Assembly: GCA_028717505.1 (NCBI GenBank)
Contig: JAQUNQ010000001.1
Coordinates: 1-30,314 of the forward strand
Direction: 5' to 3'
Length of the DNA: 30,314 nucleotides
Origin: Candidatus Peribacteraceae bacterium
GTDB taxonomy: Bacteria > Patescibacteriota > Gracilibacteria > Peribacterales > Peribacteraceae
The position numbers were made by a program, and so were the translations under genes. The notes below the pieces were generated by a model. That model saw only the letters and a program-made list of their open reading frames with translations, had not been told where the DNA came from and did not search any database. Shown here piece after piece: positions 21,791 to 28,232 of the stretch (positions are counted from its first letter, which is position 1; the number at the start of each line of letters is the position of its first letter).

Positions 21791-21811
21791 ATGGTCGGGG
21801 CGGCGCGACTC
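21791..21811 (-). repeat. Truncated duplicate of the tRNA-Pro 3' end
   Basis: These 21 nt are identical to 21926-21946, the 3' end of tRNA-Pro (part of the T arm, acceptor stem, discriminator, CCA and one more base). The rest of a tRNA is absent. On the minus strand it is followed by CCATCCGGCTTCG, the same trailer as after tRNA-Phe. The two copies are direct repeats 135 bp apart. Confidence 0.8.
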
Positions 21812-21847
21812 CCATTCGACTCGTCCCGCACGTGCGGGACTCGCTCA
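21812..21847 (+). repeat. 36-nt palindromic repeat (inverse copy of 2374-2409)
   Basis: The sequence matches the reverse complement of 2374-2409 with one mismatch. Its core GTCCCGCACGTGCGGGAC is a perfect 18-bp palindrome. It abuts the truncated tRNA-Pro end. The segment after it (about 21848-21893) contains no gene that I can see. Confidence 0.75.
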
Positions 21848-21893
21848 GGGTAAACTTCTCGTCGCGCTTTCGTTCTCACGACAGTGTGGCTTG

Positions 21894-21929
21894 CCATGAG
21901 TGAACGAACGGAGTGAGTGAATCGAATGG
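21894..21929 (-). repeat. tRNA 3' trailer element after tRNA-Pro
   Basis: After the tRNA-Pro CCA the minus strand reads CCATTCGATTCACTC..., rich in TTC and ACTC, and ends at ATGG. It shares CCATTCGA at one end and CTCATGGC at the other with the tRNA-Ile trailer, while the middle differs. Confidence 0.55.
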
Positions 21930-22003
21930 TCGGGGCGGCGCGACTCGAACGCGCGACCTCCTGCTCCCAAAGCAGGCACTCTAGCCAACTGAGCTACGCC
22001 CCG
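21927..22003 (-). tRNA. tRNA-Pro (anticodon UGG)
   Basis: CGGGGCG/CGCCCCG acceptor stem with the C1-G72 pair typical of proline tRNAs. Anticodon arm CCTGC-TTTGGGA-GCAGG (TGG), T arm GCGCG-TTCGAGT-CGCGC, discriminator A and encoded CCA. A TATCCT box lies 9-10 nt upstream. Confidence 0.95.
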
Positions 22004-22067
22004 GTCATGCGTAGGATACAGCAAAACTTCTGTTGTGTGGCTAGAGCGCATTTTGTTTCGCATTGCT

Positions 22068-22098
22068 CGCCCCGGTTGCTCGTAGGAGACAGCAAAAC
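22068..22098 (-). repeat. Partial duplicate of the tRNA-Pro 5' end and promoter region
   Basis: It matches 21997-22027 at 26 of 31 positions: the acceptor 5' strand CGGGGCG plus the upstream bases with the putative -10. The copies are direct repeats 71 bp apart. The rest of the tRNA body is missing. Together with 21791-21811 this leaves the intact tRNA-Pro flanked by remnants of itself on both sides. Confidence 0.65.
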
Positions 22099-22114
22099 GA
22101 AGGTCCCGAGGGTA

Positions 22115-22501
22115 CTAGAGATTTCCCTGCGGTGCGCGGTCGTCCCCGCTGCCGAAGCGCCGCTCGTAATCTGCCTTCTCGAACTCCGTGCCGGTCTTGA
22201 GCTTCTCCTTCTCCTGCCGCGCGATCTGGTCTTCCCTGTCCCACTGCATCTTCTTCTGGCACCAGTTGCCGAACCGCTGTGCGGTGAAGACGAGCTTCCC
22301 CTTGCTCAGGCACCAGTCGATGCAGCGGTCCACCTCTGTGGTCATCCCCGAAATGCGCCCGAAATAGCGATGCACCGTCAGGTAGAAGTGCTTCGGTTCG
22401 GACTTCTGGCATTTGAGGCCCACGAGCGCACAGGCATCCTTGGCATGCGCTGAGAGCTTCTCAGCGAGACTGATCTCCGCGCTTGTCAGTTCAATGGGCA
22501 T
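22115..22501 (-). CDS. Small soluble protein of unknown function
   Basis: ATG 22501 gives 128 residues (MPIELTSAEISLAEKLSAHA at the start). The same frame is open much further upstream, but that part is antisense to the bactofilin-like gene. The protein is mostly helical with five Cys (DACALVGLKCQK, DRCIDWCLSK, NWCQKKMQ) and a charged C-terminus (REDQIARQEKEKLK). I do not recognise a family. The Cys/Trp spacing might bind metal, but that is a guess. TACTAT (22518-22513) lies 11 nt upstream as a -10. It is divergent from the bactofilin-like gene and faces tRNA-Pro's upstream side. Confidence 0.65.
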   Translation of the reverse strand: MPIELTSAEISLAEKLSAHAKDACALVGLKCQKSEPKHFYLTVHRYFGRISGMTTEVDRCIDWCLSKGKLVFTAQRFGNWCQKKMQWDREDQIARQEKEKLKTGTEFEKADYERRFGSGDDRAPQGNL

Positions 22502-22512
22502 AAGGTGGTTCA

Positions 22513-22518
22513 ATAGTA
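22513..22518 (-). promoter_or_regulatory. -10 box of the 128-residue protein gene
   Basis: TACTAT on the minus strand, 11 nt before ATG 22501. Confidence 0.4.
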
Positions 22519-22641
22519 GGCAAAGCACTTCTGCCGAACAAGCACTGAGAAACGCACCCTTCCTGCAAATTTCCGCTGGCATTCTGCTATCGCGCACCGA
22601 ATCCTCCGAAAAATACAAGTGCGAACCGCTTCCGCACTCAC

Positions 22642-22647
22642 TAGAAT
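22642..22647 (+). promoter_or_regulatory. -10 box of the bactofilin-like gene
   Basis: TAGAAT lies 25 nt before ATG 22673. The leader ends CTTTCCCCTCTTTCTCC, pyrimidine-rich with no Shine-Dalgarno site. Confidence 0.6.
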
Positions 22648-22672
22648 CGGCACGACTTTCCCCTCTTTCTCC

Positions 22673-23872
22673 ATGCGACGCCCTCTCCCCCTTATCCTCG
22701 GTGCGACTCTCCTCTCGCTCCTGGCTCTGCCGGCTCTCGCCGCCACGCTGCAGGGTGAGGAGAATCTCACGATTACCAGCCCCATCCGTGATAATGCCTA
22801 TCTCGCCGGGTCGAATGTGACAATTGATGAGCCGGTGAGCGGGGACCTCCTCGTCGCCGGCGGCGAAGTGACCGTGAACGCGGGAGTGAAGCAGGACATT
22901 CTCGCGGGAGCCGGCAACCTCTACATCGAAAATGACGTAGGAGGCGACCTGCGCATCGCAGGCGGCCAGGTGCGTGTCCATTCCACTGTGCACGGCGACC
23001 TCGTCGTGGTGGGAGGGACCATCGATATCCGCGAAGGAACCGTGGTGGAGGGGGATCTGCTCGTCGCCGGCGGGGATATTCGCATCGCAGGAACGGTGAA
23101 CGGCACGACGTATGCGCGTGGCGGCAACGTTCTCTTTTCCGGCATCACCAAAGGAAAGACGGATCTCCGCGCTGGCGAAGTAACCGTGAACGGTTCCGTG
23201 GATGGCCCGGCGGTCCTCGCAGGAAAGAAAATTGCCCTCGGCCCGCAGGCCAAGCTGATGAGCGGCGTGCGCTACTGGCTCCCCAAGGCACAACCTCTCT
23301 CGGGGAAACAAATTCAGGGCGAGATCATGTATGACCCCTCCCTCACGAATGCCAATCTGGAATCGGTATCAGAAGCGGGGAAGACGGGCTTCGTGGCTGC
23401 CGTCGCCGGCATCAGCATCATTGTGGTCCTCTCGGCCGCCCTCACGATTCTCCTGCTCCTCCTCCTCTCCAAGACCTTCTTCCCCGATGCCGCTCGCTCC
23501 CTCCTCCGGCATCCGTGGTCCAACCTCCTCTACGGATTCCTGTACTTCGCCGCGACGCCCGTCGCAGCACTCCTCTTCCTGATTTCCATCATCGGTGCCC
23601 CCATCGGTCTCCTCATCATCATGACCTATGCGTTCACCATCGTCTTCGCCAAGCCGCTGACGGCTGTCCTGCTCGCACAGGCCATCGCGCTCTACTACAA
23701 GAAGTCGTGGGGCAAGCCCGTTCTCTTCTGTATCGCTCTGGCTCTCTACCTCGTCCTCAAGATCGTGAGCTTCGTCCCGCTCGTCGGATGGCTGCTCTGC
23801 GCGGCCGCCGTGCTCTTCGCCTTCGGCGCCCTCATCACCACGAAGTGGGCGAGATTTGCGAAAATCCGCTGA
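22673..23872 (+). CDS. Bactofilin-like beta-helix protein with C-terminal membrane domain
   Basis: The 399-residue protein starts at ATG 22673 with a signal peptide (MRRPLPLILGATLLSLLALP, cleavage near ALAA). Residues about 30-205 form a regular right-handed beta-helix pattern typical of polymer-forming cytoskeletal (bactofilin) proteins, with repeated GDLLVAGGEVTVN-like rungs (DLRIAGGQVRVHS, GDLLVAGGDIRIAG). About five hydrophobic segments follow (from VAAVAGISIIVVLSAALTIL to the C-terminus). Unlike classical bactofilins, which are cytoplasmic, this one would place the beta-helix outside and anchor it by several membrane helices. It may be a scaffold at the cell surface. Nothing in its neighbours specifies a partner. 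Confidence 0.8.
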   Translation: MRRPLPLILGATLLSLLALPALAATLQGEENLTITSPIRDNAYLAGSNVTIDEPVSGDLLVAGGEVTVNAGVKQDILAGAGNLYIENDVGGDLRIAGGQVRVHSTVHGDLVVVGGTIDIREGTVVEGDLLVAGGDIRIAGTVNGTTYARGGNVLFSGITKGKTDLRAGEVTVNGSVDGPAVLAGKKIALGPQAKLMSGVRYWLPKAQPLSGKQIQGEIMYDPSLTNANLESVSEAGKTGFVAAVAGISIIVVLSAALTILLLLLLSKTFFPDAARSLLRHPWSNLLYGFLYFAATPVAALLFLISIIGAPIGLLIIMTYAFTIVFAKPLTAVLLAQAIALYYKKSWGKPVLFCIALALYLVLKIVSFVPLVGWLLCAAAVLFAFGALITTKWARFAKIR

Positions 23873-23899
23873 ACGCCCTCCCGTCATCTTGTTTCTTCA

Positions 23900-23938
23900 G
23901 CCATAGGCCCTGAGCACGACGTGCTGAGGGCTTATGGC
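23900..23938. repeat. Long imperfect hairpin upstream of clpB
   Basis: A 39-nt inverted repeat pairs GCCATAGGCCCT with AGGGCTTATGGC and AGCAC with GTGCT, with one mismatch and one G·U. It lies 28 nt after the bactofilin-like stop and just upstream of the clpB promoter. There is no U-tract on either strand. It may end transcription weakly or be a dispersed repeat. It does not match CIRCE. Confidence 0.6.
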
Positions 23939-23962
23939 TTCAAGCTTACCGCTCATTTTTGC

Positions 23963-23968
23963 TATACT
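23963..23968 (+). promoter_or_regulatory. -10 box of clpB
   Basis: TATACT lies 10 nt before ATG 23979, so the leader would be about 4 nt. No CIRCE is present, unlike dnaK. Confidence 0.6.
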
Positions 23969-23978
23969 GCATGGTGCT

Positions 23979-26582
23979 ATGGACTTTAACCGCTACACCA
24001 CCAAGGCCGCCGAAGCCATCCAGGGCACCATGGAGCTCGCGCACGAGCTCAGCCATCAGGCGCTTACGCCGCTCCACCTGCTCCTCGTGCTCGCGAAGCA
24101 GAAGGAGGGGCTCATCCCTTCCCTCCTCCAGAAGCTGGAAGTGGAGCCGGAGGCGCTCGCGGACGCCCTGAAAGCGGAACTGCGAAAGCTCCCGACAGTT
24201 GCGGGCGGCGGACAGGCCTACCTCACGCCGGAGCTGAAGAAAGCACTCGACAGCGCGGAAACCGAGGCGGGGAAACTGCAGGACGAGTACATCGCGACGG
24301 AGCACCTCCTCCTCGCGCTCGTCGAGCAACCGGAGGTGAAGAAGCTCCTCCCCGTCGCCAAACCGGACCTCCTCAAGGCCCTGAAGGCCCTCCGCGGCAA
24401 CCAGCGCGTGACCGATCAGGACCCGGAAGGCAAGTACCAGGCTCTCGAGAAGTACACGCAGGATTTCACGGCGCTGGCGCGGAGCGGGAAGATCGACCCT
24501 GTCATCGGCCGGAACGAGGAAATCCGCCGCATTCTCCAGATCCTCTGCCGCAGGACGAAGAATAACCCCGTGCTCGTGGGGGAGGCCGGGACGGGCAAGA
24601 CCGCGATCGTGGAGGGACTCGCGAAGAAGATCGTGGACGGCGACGTGCCGGACACCATCAAGGGCAAGCGCATCCTCGCGCTCGACCTCGGGGCGCTGAT
24701 CGCGGGGACGAAGTACCGCGGGGAATTCGAGGACCGCCTGAAGGCCGTCATCAAGGAAATCGAGGGCTCCGAGGGGAATGTCATCCTCTTCATTGACGAG
24801 CTCCACACCATCGTCGGTGCGGGCGCGGCGGAGGGTGCCGTGGACGCGGGGAACCTCCTCAAGCCGGCGCTCGCGCGCGGGAAGCTCCGCACCATCGGGG
24901 CCACGACCCTCAAGGAATACCGCAAGTACGTGGAGAAGGACGCGGCCCTCGAGCGGCGCTTCCAGCCGGTCATGGTGGAGCCGCCCTCCCTCAAGGACGC
25001 CATCTCCATCCTCCGCGGCATCAAGGAGAAGTACGAGGTCCACCACGGCGTGCGCATCCAAGACAACGCCGTCGTGGCGGCCGTCACACTCGCCGACCGC
25101 TATATCGCGGACCGCTTCCTGCCCGACAAGGCGATCGATGTGATGGATGAAGCAGCCTCCGTCCTCCGGATCGAGCTCGACAGCAAGCCGACGGAGCTCG
25201 ACCGCCTCGACCGCCAGATCCTGCAGCTCACCGTGGAGCGCGAGGCGCTGAAGAAGGAGAAGGACGACGCTTCCCGGAAGCGCCTGAAGGAGATCGAGAA
25301 GGAGCTCTCGGAGCTCAAAGAGGAGCAAAAGGCCCTCACCGCGCGCTGGGAGAACGAGAAGAAGGTGATCGACGTCATCAAGGAGTCCGGGAAGCAGATC
25401 GATGGGCTCCGCGAGGAGAGCGCGCAAGCCGAGCGGCGCGGCGAGCTCCAGAAGGTGGCGGAGATCCGCTACGGGAGAATCCCGGAGCTCGAGAAGAGGA
25501 TCGCGAAGGCCAAGGCCGATCTCGCGAAGATCCAGAAGGAGAACCCCATCCTCAAGGAGGAGGTGACCGCCGAGGACATCGCGCGCGTGGTGTCCCGCTG
25601 GACGGGGATTCCCGTGGCGAAGATGCTCACGGAGGAGACGGTGAAACTCGCACAGATGGAGAAGCGCATCGCCGAGCGCGTCGTGGGGCAGGAGCAGGCC
25701 ATCAAGGCGGTCAGTAACGCCATCCGCAGGAGCCGCGCCGGCATTCAGGAGGAGAATCGCCCCATCGGCTCCTTCATCTTCCTCGGACCGACGGGAGTCG
25801 GAAAAACAGAGCTCGCGAAGGCCCTCGCGCAGGAGCTCTTCAATGACGAGAACCAGATCACGCGCATCGACATGTCGGAGTACCAGGAGAAGCATTCGGT
25901 CGCCCGCCTCGTGGGCTCCCCTCCGGGCTACGTGGGCTACGAGGAGGGCGGGCAGCTCACGGAAGCCGTGCGGCGCCACCCCTACACCATCGTGCTCCTC
26001 GATGAGATCGAGAAGGCACATCCCGAAGTCTTCAATATCCTCCTGCAGGTCCTCGATGACGGCCGGCTCACGGACTCCAAGGGCCGCACAGTGAACTTCA
26101 AGAATGCCGTGATCATCATGACCTCGAACCTTGGGAGCGATTACCTGGCCAAGTTCGCGGAGGAGGGCGGCGACCGCAAGGAGAACGGAGAGATCCTGAA
26201 GGCCGTCTTCTCGCCGGAGGGCGCCATCCAGAAGATCCTGAGGGAATTCTTCCGGCCGGAATTCCTGAACCGCGTGGACGACATCATCGTCTTCCATGCA
26301 CTCACCCGTGAGCAGATGAAGGAGATCACGAAACTGCAGATCGCGCGCGTCTCCGCCCGACTGCAGGCGAAGGGCATCGCGCTCGACGTGAAGCCGAAAG
26401 CCCTCGAGCACCTCGCCTCTTCGGGCTACGACCCCGTGTACGGCGCGCGGCCCCTCAAGCGCCTCATCCAGAACACCATTCTCGATGAGCTCTCCCTCCA
26501 GATCGTCGAGGGAAAGGTCCGGGACAGCGACACGGTCACTGTGGACGAGAAGGGCGGAAAAATCTCCGTGCTGAAGAAGTAA
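23979..26582 (+). CDS. clpB: Disaggregase ClpB (Hsp100)
   Basis: The 867-residue AAA+ chaperone pulls polypeptides out of aggregates together with DnaK. The N-terminal double Clp repeat spans about 1-145. AAA1 has Walker A GEAGTGKT (201-208) and Walker B LFIDELHT. The coiled-coil middle domain is about 405-520 (ELDRLDRQILQLTVEREALK and onward), which marks ClpB rather than ClpA. AAA2 has GPTGVGKT (603-610), Walker B VLLDEIEKAH and sensor MTSNLGS. The C-terminal GYDPVYGARPLKRLIQ is intact and the length is normal. The start is ATG 23979 at the conserved MDFNRYTTKA; the frame is open 15 codons upstream through the promoter. DnaK is encoded elsewhere in the window. The HAD gene follows after 14 nt. 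Confidence 0.97.
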   Translation: MDFNRYTTKAAEAIQGTMELAHELSHQALTPLHLLLVLAKQKEGLIPSLLQKLEVEPEALADALKAELRKLPTVAGGGQAYLTPELKKALDSAETEAGKLQDEYIATEHLLLALVEQPEVKKLLPVAKPDLLKALKALRGNQRVTDQDPEGKYQALEKYTQDFTALARSGKIDPVIGRNEEIRRILQILCRRTKNNPVLVGEAGTGKTAIVEGLAKKIVDGDVPDTIKGKRILALDLGALIAGTKYRGEFEDRLKAVIKEIEGSEGNVILFIDELHTIVGAGAAEGAVDAGNLLKPALARGKLRTIGATTLKEYRKYVEKDAALERRFQPVMVEPPSLKDAISILRGIKEKYEVHHGVRIQDNAVVAAVTLADRYIADRFLPDKAIDVMDEAASVLRIELDSKPTELDRLDRQILQLTVEREALKKEKDDASRKRLKEIEKELSELKEEQKALTARWENEKKVIDVIKESGKQIDGLREESAQAERRGELQKVAEIRYGRIPELEKRIAKAKADLAKIQKENPILKEEVTAEDIARVVSRWTGIPVAKMLTEETVKLAQMEKRIAERVVGQEQAIKAVSNAIRRSRAGIQEENRPIGSFIFLGPTGVGKTELAKALAQELFNDENQITRIDMSEYQEKHSVARLVGSPPGYVGYEEGGQLTEAVRRHPYTIVLLDEIEKAHPEVFNILLQVLDDGRLTDSKGRTVNFKNAVIIMTSNLGSDYLAKFAEEGGDRKENGEILKAVFSPEGAIQKILREFFRPEFLNRVDDIIVFHALTREQMKEITKLQIARVSARLQAKGIALDVKPKALEHLASSGYDPVYGARPLKRLIQNTILDELSLQIVEGKVRDSDTVTVDEKGGKISVLKK

Positions 26583-26596
26583 TTTCCTCCGCAAAT

Positions 26597-27247
26597 GTGT
26601 TATCACTCCATACGCAAGACTTTCGGGCCATCATCTGTGATTTGGATGGAACATTGTCGGATACGGAAACGCTTTTTGGCGATGTATTAATCACCACCTG
26701 CAAAAATTACTACAATATTGCCGTTTCAAAGGAAGAAGTGCTGCAAAACATGGGGCTGAGCACGGAAGATTTCTTTTTGAAAGTATTTGCGTCACATAAC
26801 CTTCAGTATTCCGCTGACGAGGCAAGGAAGAGACAAGCACACGAATATCACCGGCGTCTCCGTGCAGAAGCACGTTTTATGCCAGGAGCAAACGACTTCA
26901 TCTTAATGCTCAAAAAAACCCGTTTACCTCTGGGCTTGGTAAGCGGTTCCTCACGCAAAGAAATCGGGATAATTTTGAAGAAGTTGGAGATTACTGATCT
27001 CTTCACAACTGTCGTGAGTTGCAAGGAATTGCAACGAAGAAAACCCGACCCGGAGGGATATCTCCTTGCAGCCAAACTCCTGAATGCACCCCCTCAAAAC
27101 TGTCTCGTATTTGAAGACACACGTTGGGGTGTACAAGCCGCAAAGAATGCAGGCATGTTTTGTGTCGGCGTTCAACATATAAAAGATCAAGACCTCTCAT
27201 CTGCAGATGTGAGACTCAATAATTTGTTGGAATTTGTTTTTGAGTGA
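26597..27247 (+). CDS. HAD-superfamily phosphatase, beta-phosphoglucomutase-like
   Basis: The 216-residue protein carries the HAD motifs in order: I DLDGTLSDTE (from residue 15), II VSGSSRKE, III RRKPDPEG (Lys) and IV FEDTRWGV. A helical cap lies between motifs I and II, as in beta-phosphoglucomutase and phosphoglycolate phosphatase-like enzymes. The substrate is not predictable. The start is a GTG at 26597, 14 nt after clpB, with no clear promoter or Shine-Dalgarno site, so it may be cotranscribed with clpB. Base composition differs sharply: 26701-26760 has 24 G+C of 60, whereas a typical clpB stretch (25201-25260) has about 40 of 60. This suggests recent acquisition. Confidence 0.85.
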   Translation: MLSLHTQDFRAIICDLDGTLSDTETLFGDVLITTCKNYYNIAVSKEEVLQNMGLSTEDFFLKVFASHNLQYSADEARKRQAHEYHRRLRAEARFMPGANDFILMLKKTRLPLGLVSGSSRKEIGIILKKLEITDLFTTVVSCKELQRRKPDPEGYLLAAKLLNAPPQNCLVFEDTRWGVQAAKNAGMFCVGVQHIKDQDLSSADVRLNNLLEFVFE

Positions 27248-27254
27248 TGCGCCG

Positions 27255-27713
27255 CTAGTGGCTTCTTCGTAAGTGATGGAGGGCGATCCCCGCGGCCACG
27301 GCGACGTTGAGCGACTCCTTCCTCCCGTGCATCGGAATGTGCACGATGTCATCGCAGAGCCTGAGGAGCTCCTTCGGGACCCCCAGCACTTCATGCCCCA
27401 CGATCAGACACACCTTGGACGACGGCTGATACTTCGTGAGATTGACCGCCTTCTTCGCCTGCTCCAGCGCCACGATGGTCCACCCCTGCTTCTGCAGCCT
27501 CGCGATGACCTTCGCCGGGTCGGGGCACTGCTCCCACGGCACGGACGTCTCCGCTCCGAGTGCCGTCTTGCTGAGTTCGCGCCGCGGAGGCGCGGCCGTG
27601 TAGCCCGTCAGATAGAGCTTCTCCACTGCGAACGCATCGGACGTGCGGAAGAGCGACCCCACATTCCAGAGGGAGCGGATATTGTGCGCGAGGAGAAGGA
27701 TCTTCCAGGTCAT
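27255..27713 (-). CDS. TrmH/SpoU-family RNA 2'-O-methyltransferase
   Basis: The 152-residue protein is a small SPOUT methyltransferase. It begins MTWKILLLAHNIRSLWNVGS, with the family NVGSLFRTSDAF motif. The S-adenosylmethionine-binding knot has LIVGHEVLGVP and IPMHGRKESLNVAVAAGI. These three motifs mark SpoU/TrmH proteins that methylate ribose in tRNA or rRNA. No N-terminal substrate-binding domain is present, as in TrmL-like or other minimal members. The target nucleotide is not predictable. I choose ATG 27713; the open frame reaches 27758, overlapping the GNAT start. It is divergent from the GNAT gene and converges on the HAD gene with a 7-nt gap. Confidence 0.9.
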   Translation of the reverse strand: MTWKILLLAHNIRSLWNVGSLFRTSDAFAVEKLYLTGYTAAPPRRELSKTALGAETSVPWEQCPDPAKVIARLQKQGWTIVALEQAKKAVNLTKYQPSSKVCLIVGHEVLGVPKELLRLCDDIVHIPMHGRKESLNVAVAAGIALHHLRRSH

Positions 27714-27721
27714 GCGCGGAG

Positions 27722-27728
27722 TAGAATA
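27722..27728. promoter_or_regulatory. Overlapping divergent -10 boxes for the TrmH-like and GNAT genes
   Basis: TAGAAT (27722-27727, plus) lies 6 nt before the GNAT GTG at 27734. On the other strand TATTCT (27728-27723) lies 9 nt before the TrmH-like ATG at 27713. The two hexamers overlap by five bases, so only one polymerase can bind at a time. Confidence 0.5.
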
Positions 27729-27733
27729 CAGCG

Positions 27734-28225
27734 GTGCCCGTCTTTTCGCCTCCCGCAAACTTCGTTCCCGGCACCATCGAGCGCCTGCTCAAGGAAAGTT
27801 ATACGAGCATGCAGCCCCAGATGACGGAAAAGGAGTGGAGGAAACTCATGAAGATATTCGAGGATTTCGACCATGAAGTCGCCACCCATCCGGAAGTCGC
27901 CCGCTGCACGTTCGTCACGGAGGAAGACGGGCTGCCCATCGGACTCGGCTCTTTCGACCCCCGCCAGCGGCCCGCACTCGGCCTCATCGGGCACAATGTC
28001 CTCCTGCCGTCCGCCCGCGGGAAGGGGTACGGAAAATTGCAGCTCCAGGAAATCCTCAGGCGCATGCAGTCGCTGGGGATCAAAAAAGTGCGCGTCTCGA
28101 CGGGAGAGCACCCCTTTTTCACCGCCGCGCAGAAAAATTACGAATCCGTGGGCTTCCGGGAGACGCGCCGATTCGTCGACGAAAAGTGGTCTTCAGGACA
28201 AATTGAATATGAGATGGAGTTTTGA
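27734..28225 (+). CDS. GNAT-family N-acetyltransferase
   Basis: The 163-residue protein has the acetyl-CoA-binding motif of GNAT enzymes, SARGKGYGKLQLQEILRR, preceded by GLIGHNVLLP (the beta-4 strand) and followed by the C-terminal motif KNYESVGFRETRRF. The N-terminal part is helical and acidic. The substrate is not predictable. The start is GTG 27734, exactly 6 nt after TAGAAT. It is divergent from the TrmH-like gene and converges on purQ with a 7-nt gap. Confidence 0.8.
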   Translation: MPVFSPPANFVPGTIERLLKESYTSMQPQMTEKEWRKLMKIFEDFDHEVATHPEVARCTFVTEEDGLPIGLGSFDPRQRPALGLIGHNVLLPSARGKGYGKLQLQEILRRMQSLGIKKVRVSTGEHPFFTAAQKNYESVGFRETRRFVDEKWSSGQIEYEMEF

Positions 28226-28232
28226 CCCCCTC

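Noticed and set aside
22036..22052. GGCTAGAGCGC resembling a tRNA D-arm on the plus strand
   Set aside because: No acceptor, anticodon or T arm surrounds it, so it is not a tRNA. It may be chance or a degraded fragment.
22502..23311. Upstream extension of the 128-residue protein frame to 398 residues
   Set aside because: The extension is antisense to the beta-helix region of the bactofilin-like gene, and a promoter with ATG 22501 explains the gene.
23946..26606. An 886-residue open frame on the minus strand opposite clpB
   Set aside because: It mirrors clpB in a GC-rich gene and its composition (His, Leu, Asp, Glu, Arg) is that of an antisense shadow. No domain or promoter is seen. ClpB on the plus strand is unambiguous.
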